From Dyadobacter sp. LHD-138 (GTDB taxonomy: Bacteria; Bacteroidota; Bacteroidia; Cytophagales; Spirosomataceae): DNA of 64,000 nucleotides. The position numbers and the translations under genes are program-made. Within the stretch, counting starts at the first letter, position 1. Each line of letters opens with the position of its first letter. This document shows positions 43,801 through 51,349 of this stretch, one piece after another. The notes under the pieces were generated by a model. It did not search any database, was not told the DNA's origin, and saw nothing but the letters and a program-made list of their open reading frames with translations. The DNA lies in contig NZ_JAVFVU010000027.1 in assembly GCF_030929615.1 (NCBI RefSeq), positions 86,933-150,932 of the forward strand. The letters are read 5' to 3'.

Positions 43801-44535
43801 TGTTTCTGTCCCGACCACAATTTCTTTTGACAGATATCCCACAAAACTAAATACCAACACGGAATTTTCATGACTCACTTCCAATTTGAAAGTCCCATCC
43901 GGATTTGAAATGGTACCCAGCTGTGTCCCCTTCAATACTATGCTTACACCTGGAAGTACTTCACCTTTCTCGTCGGTTATTTTTCCCTTTACAGATATGT
44001 CCTGCGGTGCGACTACGCTAATTCTATTTGCAAGTAAAGTTCTCACTTTATCTTCCATTGCCAAACTTTGTGTGGCCCCGTTGATTAAGTGCAGCTGGTT
44101 CAGTTCTCTCCTATACTCCGGAATTTCACTTTTTCGTTTTACTACAATGGTTTTATCGTAAATTACGTATGACAGAGGCTGGTCCCGAAACGACTCGTCC
44201 AAAATTTGCTTTAGAGACGCATCCTTAAGATTTATGCTAATCTTTTTAGCGTTTTTAATCATGTCGAGATCACATACAAATAAATAATCCGTCTGTTGGC
44301 GAATGGACCGTAGTACTTCAAGGACCGTTGCATCCTTTTTCCGAAAAGATACCTTCTGTGCATAAGAATTCTCCGCAATGACCTGCAGTGTGGTAACCAG
44401 GAGTATCAATGCCGATAACTTCATAGCTCGAATTGTTTTCCTCAGCAATGGAATGGATATCCAGACCGCACACACCAAACGATATTGTGTATACGTATCC
44501 CTGAGGTCGGTTTTGACCTTGTATAAAAACTTCAT
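40897..44535 (-). CDS. SusC/RagA-family TonB-linked outer-membrane transporter with STN domain
   Basis: A 1212-aa TonB-dependent importer. After a long leader with a hydrophobic core (LSALILLVTTLQVIAENSYA) comes an STN domain (about 65-120; KDATVLEVLRSIRQQTDYLF), which in such receptors contacts the FecR anti-sigma factor. The carboxypeptidase-like domain (GKITDEKGEVLPGVSIVLKG) follows at about 180-260, then the SusC signature EEVIVVGYGTKKRENVTGAI, the plug, and a 22-strand-type barrel ending FGIQLSL. The STN plus the ECF sigma/FecR pair upstream indicates trans-envelope control in which ligand passage releases the sigma factor. The next gene downstream is SusD. Confidence 0.94.
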   Translation of the reverse strand: MKFLYKVKTDLRDTYTQYRLVCAVWISIPLLRKTIRAMKLSALILLVTTLQVIAENSYAQKVSFRKKDATVLEVLRSIRQQTDYLFVCDLDMIKNAKKISINLKDASLKQILDESFRDQPLSYVIYDKTIVVKRKSEIPEYRRELNQLHLINGATQSLAMEDKVRTLLANRISVVAPQDISVKGKITDEKGEVLPGVSIVLKGTQLGTISNPDGTFKLEVSHENSVLVFSFVGYLSKEIVVGTETTLEVKLQVDDKSLEEVIVVGYGTKKRENVTGAIAQVRGSELTSRPVTKLGQALQGLIPNLNVTNPDGNPNANPVFNIRGTTSLSGAGALILVDGIQMDMNLLNPSDVESITVLKDAASAAIYGARGAFGVILVTTKKGTRDRKPQISYSGSMQFNKPTYLPDLLNTVDYLESQNVAQINLNGTQKYTDDQVNWVKAYRSDPVNNPSYHLLPNGKIFWNASPDVIKTMVQSWAPGQTHTINVNGGNEKTSYYVSGGMLNQNGLFKTATDIFKRYNFTTNVSTDLTNWFKIGAKVNFVSTSYDEPHKYPNKGSDWWEQMTRGEPQILFPAKTPAGSPVGEGIATESFVNFLESGSRKINKSSTGVYSVNADAEILDGLKISGNFSYTAVRQNTKENQVAFPYIRDTWIPQISGTSPSFIQRNFSSSDYFAGNLYADYNTVLGQKHAISALVGYNQEWYNLTSSAVKKQDLISGGVPVFNLATGTVTTTDQQASWAIRGVFARFNYDYMGKYLIEFNSRYDGTSRFPSGRRFGYFPSVSAGWRISKEKFMKPLSPVLQDLKLRASYGSLGNQLVDGYYPYISLFGITQQVGHILGGSLPLGISAPGLVSPDLTWEKVSTIDFGADANLWGKLNVGFDWYKRTTSGMLVAGDKLPAVLGTAVPQRNAAELKTTGFEFSVKWGEQLENKLRYDVGFVLSNYQAIITKFDNNPNKLISTNNSNYYVGQKVGEIWGFQTAGLFQSSGEVTGEANQDQLGNAGKWSAGDVQYADLNGDKVISRGANTVSDPGDQKIIGNTTPKYQYGVTGNLSWYNFDFNLLLQGVGKRDFIPAGSYFWGAINNAGAVGTKEVYFDSWTKDKPDAYYPIYKAGSTFNILPQTRYIQSSAYLRLKNISLGYTVPSKALEKIKLSQVRIYVTGQNLWEYTKLKGNFDPEVTGAPTVSSSGSSVTNTGDVGMFYPLQRVISFGIQLSL

Positions 44536-44602
44536 ACTTTTGTAATATTGGATTAAAGGTTTAACAATCGTTTAGGCAAATGATGTCAGGACTGATCCAT
44601 AT

Positions 44603-44637
44603 AGCCGGGGCCGTCGCAAGCGTTCCCGGCTTTTTTT
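44603..44637 (+). terminator. Hairpin with T-run, oriented against the surrounding genes
   Basis: AGCCGGG (44603-44609) pairs with CCCGGCT (44625-44631), followed by a run of T to 44637. It works as a terminator only on the plus strand, yet both neighbours (FecR and SusC) are on the minus strand. In the minus direction it is a hairpin without a T-run, in the 5' region of SusC. It could stop antisense transcripts or act as an attenuator or processing site. Confidence 0.6.
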
Positions 44638-44723
44638 AATAGCCCTGGTGAATAAATGTTCTCAACTTGAATTTACCAATGGTAGCATAGCTTCATAAGA
44701 CTTCTAAGATTAATTTTCTTCGA

Positions 44724-45953
44724 TTAGTGGACAGGCTTTACAACAATAGTTCCGTTATCTATAACAAATTGGACTTCTCCGGTGAGTTCTAACATTTTGA
44801 GAACATCTGAAATGTTGTTTTTACGGGAAATCGCCCCGGTAAATGCTTTTTTATCGGTATTTCCTTCGTACCTCACCTGAACGTTATACCAGCGGGCGAT
44901 CTGTCTCATGATCTCCTGGACATTTCCATTAAATTCAAATCTTCCTTCTTTCCAGGCAACTACACCCTGTGTATCGACGGTTTTGATAAGTATTGCGGAT
45001 TTATTTGCTCCATGGGAAACGCGTGCCTGCTCACCGGGCAACAGGACTTTCTTCACATTTCCCTGTTTGATTTCCACCGCTCCCTCCACCAGCGTGGTTT
45101 TTATGGACGGCTCATCAGCGTAGGAAGAAATATTAAAATGTGTACCAAGGACCGTCACTTCCATATTCCCACCGTCCACTTTTTTATCCGATAACTGAAC
45201 AGTAAAGGGCATCTGCTTATTGCGTTGTATTTCAAAATACACCTCTCCGCTCATGGCTACAGTCCTTTTGTCGCCTGTGAAGGCTGTCGGGAATCGGATG
45301 CTCGAACCGGCATTTAGCCAAGCCTTAGAGCCGTCTGGCAATATCACCTTATACTGTCCGCCAAGTGGTGTGCTCAGCGTATTGTAACCGACTGAATATG
45401 ATTTTTTATCAGAAATAATCTCCCCTTCTGAAATATTGATTTTGACGCCAGAATTTTGAGGTACCTTGCTGTCCACACCGTTCCCCAGTTCTACGATCGT
45501 ACCATCCCAAAGGGCAAGTTGAGCCCTGTCATTACCAGGGGGTAGATCCTTCCCGACAAAATTCTGCAACGGAAGAGTTTGCGGATGGGAGGGAATCAAG
45601 GAATATCCACCTAGCACCGCAATGCCTGAAATCACGGCCGCAGCCAACCAATATCTCCAGTTATTAACGACATGGTATCTTTCTGAACGGGGCTGATCGG
45701 AGCTCTCGGCTACATTATTATCCACCTCCTCGTTTCGGGTGGTTTGGAAAATTGACGTCAGAATATCATTAGAAACCTCTTGGGCCAACGTATTATCTTT
45801 CGAATCATCCGTGATCAAGTTGGATATCAAATCTTTAATTTGCTCCTGGTAATGATCATTTTCCAGAAAATTCATCAATTCGACCCTTTCGGAGTCGGAT
45901 GCTTTTTTCTGGTAATACAGTTTAAACAAATGTTCGAGGCGTTTATCCCACAT
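44724..45953 (-). CDS. FecR-family anti-sigma factor
   Basis: A 409-aa single-pass membrane protein. The cytoplasmic N-terminal ~90 residues are the anti-sigma part (LFKLYYQKKASDSERVELMN). The transmembrane helix is at about 122-142 (YWLAAAVISGIAVLGGYSLI), and the periplasmic FecR domain holds LPDGSKAWLNAGSSIRFPTA and VLGTHFNISSYAD. The C-terminal DUF4974/STN-like part includes FNGNVQEIMRQIARWYNVQV. It would hold the adjacent ECF sigma factor until the SusC STN domain signals substrate. It follows the sigma gene by 69 bp and precedes SusC by ~190 bp. Confidence 0.92.
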   Translation of the reverse strand: MWDKRLEHLFKLYYQKKASDSERVELMNFLENDHYQEQIKDLISNLITDDSKDNTLAQEVSNDILTSIFQTTRNEEVDNNVAESSDQPRSERYHVVNNWRYWLAAAVISGIAVLGGYSLIPSHPQTLPLQNFVGKDLPPGNDRAQLALWDGTIVELGNGVDSKVPQNSGVKINISEGEIISDKKSYSVGYNTLSTPLGGQYKVILPDGSKAWLNAGSSIRFPTAFTGDKRTVAMSGEVYFEIQRNKQMPFTVQLSDKKVDGGNMEVTVLGTHFNISSYADEPSIKTTLVEGAVEIKQGNVKKVLLPGEQARVSHGANKSAILIKTVDTQGVVAWKEGRFEFNGNVQEIMRQIARWYNVQVRYEGNTDKKAFTGAISRKNNISDVLKMLELTGEVQFVIDNGTIVVKPVH

Positions 45954-46022
45954 ATAGATTGCTGAGGCTGACTTTTAATAAAGACGCGTACAAACTTCGT
46001 TTGGGGGACACAGGACTCAAAT

Positions 46023-46610
46023 TTATTTTAACAAAAAAATGCACAGCCATGATAGCTGTATATCCAGACGAGAAAGACTATAAGCCCGAATATGTCGCAG
46101 GGCTCTTGTAAGATGTGTTTTTACTGTTTCAGAGGAAATATGTAGCGTTTTTGCAATCTCTTCCCTCTTCATCTCATGTTCCTTGCTGAGTAAATAGACC
46201 TGCCTTTGCTGGTGGGGGAGTCGGTTTATGGCCTCCTCCAGAACTTGCGCAAATTCATTTTCCATTACGGAACTAAGGGTATTATTGTCTGACACAGGCG
46301 TGCTGTATGCAAGAACCTCTGAAAGCTGCTTTTGCCGAACAGCAGATCTGAAAGCAGAGTACACCTCATTGCGAGTCATAATGAACAAGTAATTTTCAAA
46401 ATCGACGATATCGGCAAGTTTCTTACGTCTTAACCATAATTTTAGAAAAATGTCCTGTACAGCATCCTCCGCCTGGGATGTTGATTCAGTCAGTCTCAGA
46501 GTAACCGAGTATATTTTGTCCTTATAGATATCAAACAGACGAGCGAAAGCCTGTTCATCACCTTCTGATATCCGTACAAGCAACTTTTCTAATCCCTGCA
46601 GATTCATCAT
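46023..46610 (-). CDS. ECF-family RNA polymerase sigma factor (left locus)
   Basis: A 195-aa sigma-70 factor of the extracytoplasmic-function type. Region 2 shows FARLFDIYKDKIYSVTLRLT and AEDAVQDIFLKLWLRR; region 4 is REEIAKTLHISSETVKTHLT, a DNA-binding helix-turn-helix. It heads the order sigma, FecR, SusC, SusD, sulfatase and should activate that operon. A C-terminal extension of ~20 hydrophobic residues (LSWLCIFLLK) is common in Bacteroidota ECF factors with FecR. A well-formed promoter lies upstream at 46690-46721. Confidence 0.93.
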   Translation of the reverse strand: MMNLQGLEKLLVRISEGDEQAFARLFDIYKDKIYSVTLRLTESTSQAEDAVQDIFLKLWLRRKKLADIVDFENYLFIMTRNEVYSAFRSAVRQKQLSEVLAYSTPVSDNNTLSSVMENEFAQVLEEAINRLPHQQRQVYLLSKEHEMKREEIAKTLHISSETVKTHLTRALRHIRAYSLSRLDIQLSWLCIFLLK

Positions 46611-46689
46611 TTTCTAAATTACCATTGTCAGTTTCACGCTTGCGTATCCGAAAATTTAGTATTACAATACTAGTGAGAGTTAAATGCTG

Positions 46690-46721
46690 CAAACATAACT
46701 AATTAGTATTTTGTTTTCAAA
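46690..46721 (-). promoter_or_regulatory. Bacteroidota-consensus promoter for the left ECF sigma gene
   Basis: On the minus strand TTTG (46721-46718) is followed after 20 bases by TATGTTTG (46697-46690), matching the Bacteroidota -33/-7 consensus TTTG and TAnnTTTG. The predicted start site near 46683 gives a leader of about 73 bases before the sigma gene. Confidence 0.65.
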
Positions 46722-47284
46722 TTTTTGCACTTTATACACGTTGATTGTATTATAAATAGGATATTCCTGGAGTAATTTTAATTTTTGTGGATGTCACTAC
46801 GAAAAATATTTTCAGAAGTGCTTGATTTCAAGAAAGTGATGCGGAAGCTACATGCAATTTTAGGTCACTTCTTGGTTGAAATTAGTATCTTCCTACGGGT
46901 TTTACTGTTTTTTTGATCTTTCATCTTGCATCAAGACTTACAAACATGTGTCGTTTTTGGGAGCCACCTCAATTTTTATAATGAGGCCAATCAATCAAGC
47001 CTTAGCCGGGATATTAATATTTTGAAAGAAGATATAACTAAGTTCCTAAGCGAAAACTATAATGAATTCAGTTTGTATCCAGGTTTAATATTTAATGAAA
47101 GTGCGGAAAGAATGTAGGCCGTGATCGAAGTTACGGTAGTAATTGTGATAGTTCACATTTCGGAGTTCATTCATGTATTCGGAAGTCGCTGATTATATAC
47201 ATGTTGTATAGGATAAATAAACGCGATACTTCAACTCACAGATAAGAAATACTAGAGCAAAACTAAACTGAGGATTAAACGGAA
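46722..47284. other. AT-rich non-coding sequence
   Basis: No gene that I can support. A 63-codon TTG-started frame at 46926-47117 has no family features. Confidence 0.5.
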
Positions 47285-47590
47285 AATCGTGAGGTGTTGA
47301 GACTCCATCGCTATTTTTATCAATAGTCGGGAAAAAAGCACTGATAAAATTGCTGCATCATTGTTCTTCAATGGGTGAAAAAGATTGCATCAAAATATTA
47401 CTATTTCGGACATCGATGTAAACAAGTTTGTTTCAAAGCCGTTGATGAATGAAAGTAAACTTATCAAAAGTTTTCGATCGTTTTTATCTGGTTAGGGGAA
47501 AAGAAAGGAATTTGGGTTTCGGTATCGGTTTGGTCTTTTTTTAAAATTTAGTAGCACTCATCTTGGACATGTTACAGTAGAGTGGCGAGC
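47285..47590 (+). pseudogene. Decayed C-terminal end of a histidine kinase
   Basis: Scattered over frames, the plus strand keeps the ATP-binding landmarks: ITISDIDVNKF (G1-like region), FDRFYLVRGKERNLGFGIGL (F box and G2 box) and STHLGHVTVEW near 47550-47590. The order and spacing match a sensor kinase HATPase domain, but stops and frameshifts separate the pieces and no upstream domains are recognisable. It belongs to the decayed block between the two SusC loci. Confidence 0.6.
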
Positions 47591-47880
47591 CTGATTGCAG
47601 CTAAAGAATTGGACGGTTTTAAATACATTACAAAAATTAAGAAATCTATTTGATTTGAATAATTTCATTAGATACCGGAGATAAGTTGCAAGGCTCTTTA
47701 GGACATTGTAGATATCTAAGTTTTCGCTGTGGAAATATTGCAATAAAATATAAATTTCATATTTTTGGATTAGAGACATGATGTTCAAAACACAACATAT
47801 CAGGTCAAAGTATTCGGTTACCCAGTTGGCGAAATGTTGAAAATGAATGAATAAAGGCGCTTTTTCGGTAGAAAAAATAA

Positions 47881-47898
47881 TCCCAGCGGGATCACTCC
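47881..47898 (+). other. tRNA 3'-end-like sequence, possible att site remnant
   Basis: TCCCAGCGGGATCACTCC resembles the 3' half of a T-arm plus acceptor stem of a tRNA. The rest of the tRNA is absent: upstream sequence diverges in the T-loop. A Rho-independent terminator follows 20 bp later, as it would after a tRNA gene, and a broken tyrosine integrase lies 250 bp on. Together they suggest one end of a former integrative element. Confidence 0.4.
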
Positions 47899-47918
47899 AA
47901 ACAGTATCAAAAGACATT

Positions 47919-47957
47919 AAACTCCTGCAAATAAAAAGATTGCAGGAGTTTTGTTTT
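47919..47957 (+). terminator. Intrinsic terminator hairpin
   Basis: AAACTCCTGCAA (47919-47930) pairs perfectly with TTGCAGGAGTTT (47940-47951) across a 9-base loop, followed by TGTTTTT. It follows the tRNA-like sequence and no intact gene, so the transcript it ended is gone. Confidence 0.75.
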
Positions 47958-48145
47958 TGGAAAACACCTCAAATTGTTCAATAATTCTCAAAAAAAAGGT
48001 GAGTGATTCGGTGAGTAAATTCCAGCACTCTCAAACTCATCGAAATTGACTCAGCCAATTGTATTACAGCTTGTTCTGTAAATGAACATCTTGTGCTGTC
48101 GAATTTGCAAGACTAACTTTGTTTAACCTTTTAACTAAAAAAGTT

Positions 48146-48455
48146 ATGAAGACAAATTTCAGTCTGCTTTTCTATTTGAAAAAGCAAAAGAACTATGAAG
48201 ATGAATGAGTACTTAAAAGAAATTGCGACGCTTTGTGACATCAATAAATCGATAACCTGCCATGTTGCCCGGCATACCTTTGCCACAACCGTTACCCTAC
48301 AGAACGGGGTTCCAATTGAAAAGGTATCAAAGATGCTTGGGCATACCAATATCCGAACTACGCGGATCTATGCAAAGATTTTGGCTATTAAGGTGAGCCA
48401 TGATATGCAACTATTGAAAGGTAAATTGTCTCCGAAAATAGCGATTATTGTATAA
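48146..48455 (+). pseudogene. Tyrosine recombinase (site-specific integrase), large internal deletion
   Basis: ATG 48146 begins MKTNFSLLFYLKKQKNYE, the standard N-terminus of Bacteroidota tyrosine integrases, and runs into a stop after 20 codons. In another frame, starting at the same point, the sequence jumps to the catalytic C-terminus: KMNEYLKEIATLCDINKSIT, then HVARHTFATT (conserved H-x-x-R) and KMLGHTNIRTTRIYAKI (His and the nucleophilic Tyr). About 300 residues between the two are missing. The product cannot be active: the N-terminal DNA-binding domain and the first catalytic Arg are lost. Confidence 0.85.
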
Positions 48456-48835
48456 GTCGTTGTTGAAATTTGAAAATTATATCAAGAAGTAATGTGCGGA
48501 GATTCGGGACATTATCTGTTAATGTGATATGCCTTTCTGCTTGCAGGAGGGTATATTGCGCAAAGACTTCGCACCCTTTTTTGATAATCAAGCATGTTTG
48601 AAGCAAAATTTTGCATTTTTTTTTGGAAGGGTGGTCATTGCTTCGGAAAGAGTCTGTAGTTCAAGGCTATCTTCTTTATTTTTTTGAATATTTTAAGGCA
48701 AATTGTGTTTGGCTTACGAAAGATAGATTCAGCTCGATAGTTGGAAATGAAGTCTTAACGGAATGACTTCGCTTATGAGGATTAATTGTTCCAAGAGAGC
48801 GAAATGCCTTATGTGCGGACATTGTTGAACGCAGA

Positions 48836-49347
48836 TCTTTCCGTCCAAAAAGCTACTATGACGCTCTGCACCTAAACCCGAAAACGACCAAAATAATAGA
48901 AAAGAGCGGAGGGACTTACCTGATAGGTCTGAAATAAAACCAACAAGAGTTACTGAAAGAAATGCTTGCTTTATCTAAAAACATCAAATCAATCAAGGCC
49001 TTTTCGCCCCTTGCCCACCCAGAAAGCTCATGGAAGGATTAACCCAAGGAGCTACAAAAGCTACAATATTAAATTTGCTTGTTTCGATCAAAGATGGGAT
49101 TATTCTAATTTTCAAGACATTCGTTTACTTAGACAGAATGAGTTACGAATGCACCACTAAAAAGGAAAGCAAGGAAATCTCCAACTTGAAAACGACCCAT
49201 CAAAATAAGAACGAACTTTTTGATGCCACAAGAAACCATCGCTTCGGCCGATCGAAAATCGAAACTAATAATTATGTCCACGTCGTAACACTGCGAGAAG
49301 ATAAATTAAGAACAAGTAAAACCCATGTGTCAAAGGCAATATATTAA
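48836..49347 (+). pseudogene. ISAs1-family transposase, heavily degraded
   Basis: Pieces in three frames follow the family order. First YYDALHLNPKTTKIIEKSGG with TYLIGLK, an in-frame stop, and NQQELLKEMLALSK. Next HGRINPRSYKSYNIKFACFD (48966 frame). Then FKTFVYLDRMSYECTTKKES and last the conserved end ETNNYVHVVTLREDKLRTSK (49030 frame). The N-terminal third is not seen. Stops and at least two frameshifts make it non-functional. Sequence from 48456 to 48835 holds nothing I can name. Confidence 0.8.
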
Positions 49348-49632
49348 TGTAAAAAAATGATAGTGAACTAATTGTAGGTGTGTAGTTTGGGGATATAAAG
49401 CTCCGGTTACAATTATTCTCCGACGATTTTGAGGTTTTGATCAAATGATTGGCAAAAATTAAATTTTTATAAGAAAGCCGTGCTGAGTACTAGCATGTTA
49501 TTGGTTATGAGGTAGTAGACGATATTGTTGAACTATTCCGCCAATTTTTTTTATTATTTACAGTATAGGGGAAAGTCTTGTAACCTTGTCTGTATTAAGT
49601 ACCGAGGTTTCGGCATAGTTTAATATAGCAAG
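49348..49632. other. Leader region of the right-hand ECF sigma gene
   Basis: AT-rich, no ORF. It must hold the promoter of the sigma gene at 49633; only a weak TAACCTTG resembling TAnnTTTG near 49580 was seen. Confidence 0.35.
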
Positions 49633-50298
49633 ATGACAGACATTTATCTGGATAGTTTAGAGAATAAGCGATTCCGCCAGGATTCACCGAAGCCTGGCGT
49701 ACTACATGTCGAAACTGTACCCACCGATGATGAGTGGCTGTTACACAGTACCTTTCAGGAAGATCCGGAAAAAGGATGTGCGCTTCTGTTCAGAAGATAT
49801 TATGTGAATCTTTGTAATCATGCGATTCGCTTCGTTCATTCAAAGGAAATTGCTGAAGATATTGTTTCTGAAATTTTTGCCAGTTTCTGGCAGAACAGAG
49901 TTTTTGAGCAAATTACAACGTCTTACCGTGCTTACCTCTACAAGTCTATCAGATACCGGTCTTATAATTACCTTAAATGGCAATTGAACAGAACCAGATC
50001 CTTAGAGTCGGAGGACCTTGGTGTGATTTCGGAAACGCTGAGTCCAGAGGAATTACTTCAGTTCAGTGAGCTTCACCAGCGTGTAGAAATGATTATTCAG
50101 CAACTTCCTCCCCAATGCCGACGGGCCTATCTTTTAAAAACAGTAGATGGTAAAAAGTACGATGAGATAGCCAGCGAATTACAAATTGGTTCGAAAGCAG
50201 TAGAAGCCCTTGTGAGCAGGGCATTGGCCCGTCTCCGGAAGGAGCTTAGGGATGACTGGTTTTTGGGCGGGATCCTTTTGTGTTACATACAACTTTAA
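49633..50298 (+). CDS. ECF-family RNA polymerase sigma factor (right locus)
   Basis: A 221-aa sigma factor of the ECF type. Region 2 has CALLFRRYYVNLCNHAIRFV and AEDIVSEIFASFWQN; region 4 has LPPQCRRAYLLKTVDGKKYD and EIASELQIGSKAVEALVSRA. The N-terminal 50 residues carry an acidic extension. It heads the second sigma-FecR-SusC-SusD locus, transcribed away from the first. The two sigma factors are clearly different proteins, not recent copies. Confidence 0.92.
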   Translation: MTDIYLDSLENKRFRQDSPKPGVLHVETVPTDDEWLLHSTFQEDPEKGCALLFRRYYVNLCNHAIRFVHSKEIAEDIVSEIFASFWQNRVFEQITTSYRAYLYKSIRYRSYNYLKWQLNRTRSLESEDLGVISETLSPEELLQFSELHQRVEMIIQQLPPQCRRAYLLKTVDGKKYDEIASELQIGSKAVEALVSRALARLRKELRDDWFLGGILLCYIQL

Positions 50299-50351
50299 GT
50301 AATCCGCAAAATTGGACTTTCCTTTTAGCGGTTAATGTGAAATTCAAGTCT

Positions 50352-51347
50352 ATGGAAAACCCGGTGACGAAACGTTTACTGTTCGATTTTTTCTCAGAAA
50401 AAACGACCGTTATACAGCGGAAATTAATTGAGGAATGGTTGTCATCTCCTGAAAATCAGGAGATGTATTATCAATATCTGGATGAATGGGAAAGTAAGAA
50501 TTTGCAGTTCTTTCCTGATTCGGACAAGGCCATGCAGCATTATATGAGCCAAATGACTGGTGGAAATACCGAAAGATCGGTATCTAAATCGGAGATAAAA
50601 TTGCAAAAAAAATCCAGGCTTGACAGATGGTGTTATACCCTGATAGCGGCCAGTGTTTTCATAGCAGCATTTGTCACCTTCAAGAAGGAATTGATGTGGA
50701 AATCATTGAAGTCTGGCACAGGAAGCAGTAGTGCATATGTGTTAACGGATGGGACAAGAGTACTTCTAAATGCAAATTCAACACTCTGGATACCTCGGTT
50801 TGGCTTTGGCTCGGAATCCAGGGAAGTGGAGCTGGAGGGAGAAGCCGATTTTGATGTAAAACATACGAGATCCAATAACCGGTTTGTTGTGAATATGGGA
50901 GATCGTTACCGAATTGAAGTTCTGGGGACACAATTTGTCGCTTATTCAAGAGCGAGGGGGAAACGGGTATTTCTGTCCAGAGGACAAGTAAAGGTTCAAC
51001 TTCCGGAAGGTAAACAGGTTTATATGAAGCCCGGGAATTTGTTCGCTTCAGGGCCTAACTGCACCTTTGATGTCACCGTTCCTGACCAACCTCAGAAGTA
51101 CACGGCATGGAAGGAGCAATTGTTTTATTTTGATAATACAACGCTTTCGGATGTTAGCCGGGAAATGAGAGAGCGGTTCGATATCGATGTACGTGTATCG
51201 GATACCGTTTTGATGGAGCGTCGTATTGGGGGGATTTACCGGGCCGAACACCCGGACGACCTGCTTCTGATTTTGTCAGATCTTCTTAAGGTTGAGGTTA
51301 TTCAAAATCAAGATCATATTGAATTGCGTTCACAAACCAAACAATAA
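50352..51347 (+). CDS. FecR-family anti-sigma factor (right locus)
   Basis: A 331-aa protein when started at ATG 50352. The longer frame from 50280 would overlap the sigma stop and adds an unlikely leader, so I prefer the later start. The N-terminal part (RLLFDFFSEKTTVIQRKLIE) is the cytoplasmic anti-sigma region, then a helix around SRLDRWCYTLIAASVFIAAF. The periplasmic FecR domain has VLTDGTRVLLNANSTLWIPR and VLGTQFVAYSRARGKRVFLS. The C-terminal part with FYFDNTTLSDVSREMRERFD is of the DUF4974 kind. Two bases separate it from the SusC start. Confidence 0.9.
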   Translation: MENPVTKRLLFDFFSEKTTVIQRKLIEEWLSSPENQEMYYQYLDEWESKNLQFFPDSDKAMQHYMSQMTGGNTERSVSKSEIKLQKKSRLDRWCYTLIAASVFIAAFVTFKKELMWKSLKSGTGSSSAYVLTDGTRVLLNANSTLWIPRFGFGSESREVELEGEADFDVKHTRSNNRFVVNMGDRYRIEVLGTQFVAYSRARGKRVFLSRGQVKVQLPEGKQVYMKPGNLFASGPNCTFDVTVPDQPQKYTAWKEQLFYFDNTTLSDVSREMRERFDIDVRVSDTVLMERRIGGIYRAEHPDDLLLILSDLLKVEVIQNQDHIELRSQTKQ

Positions 51348-51349
51348 TT

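Noticed and set aside
46926..47117. 63-codon plus-strand ORF
   Set aside because: TTG start, no family similarity or neighbour support, within an AT-rich decayed region.
47558..47917. 119-codon minus-strand ORF
   Set aside because: It runs antisense across the kinase relict and the tRNA-like end and has an AT-driven hydrophobic composition with no plausible role.
48548..48582. Possible terminator AGGGT...ACCCT followed by six T
   Set aside because: Only a 5-bp outer stem with an asymmetric bulge to a 3-bp inner stem; too weak to list.
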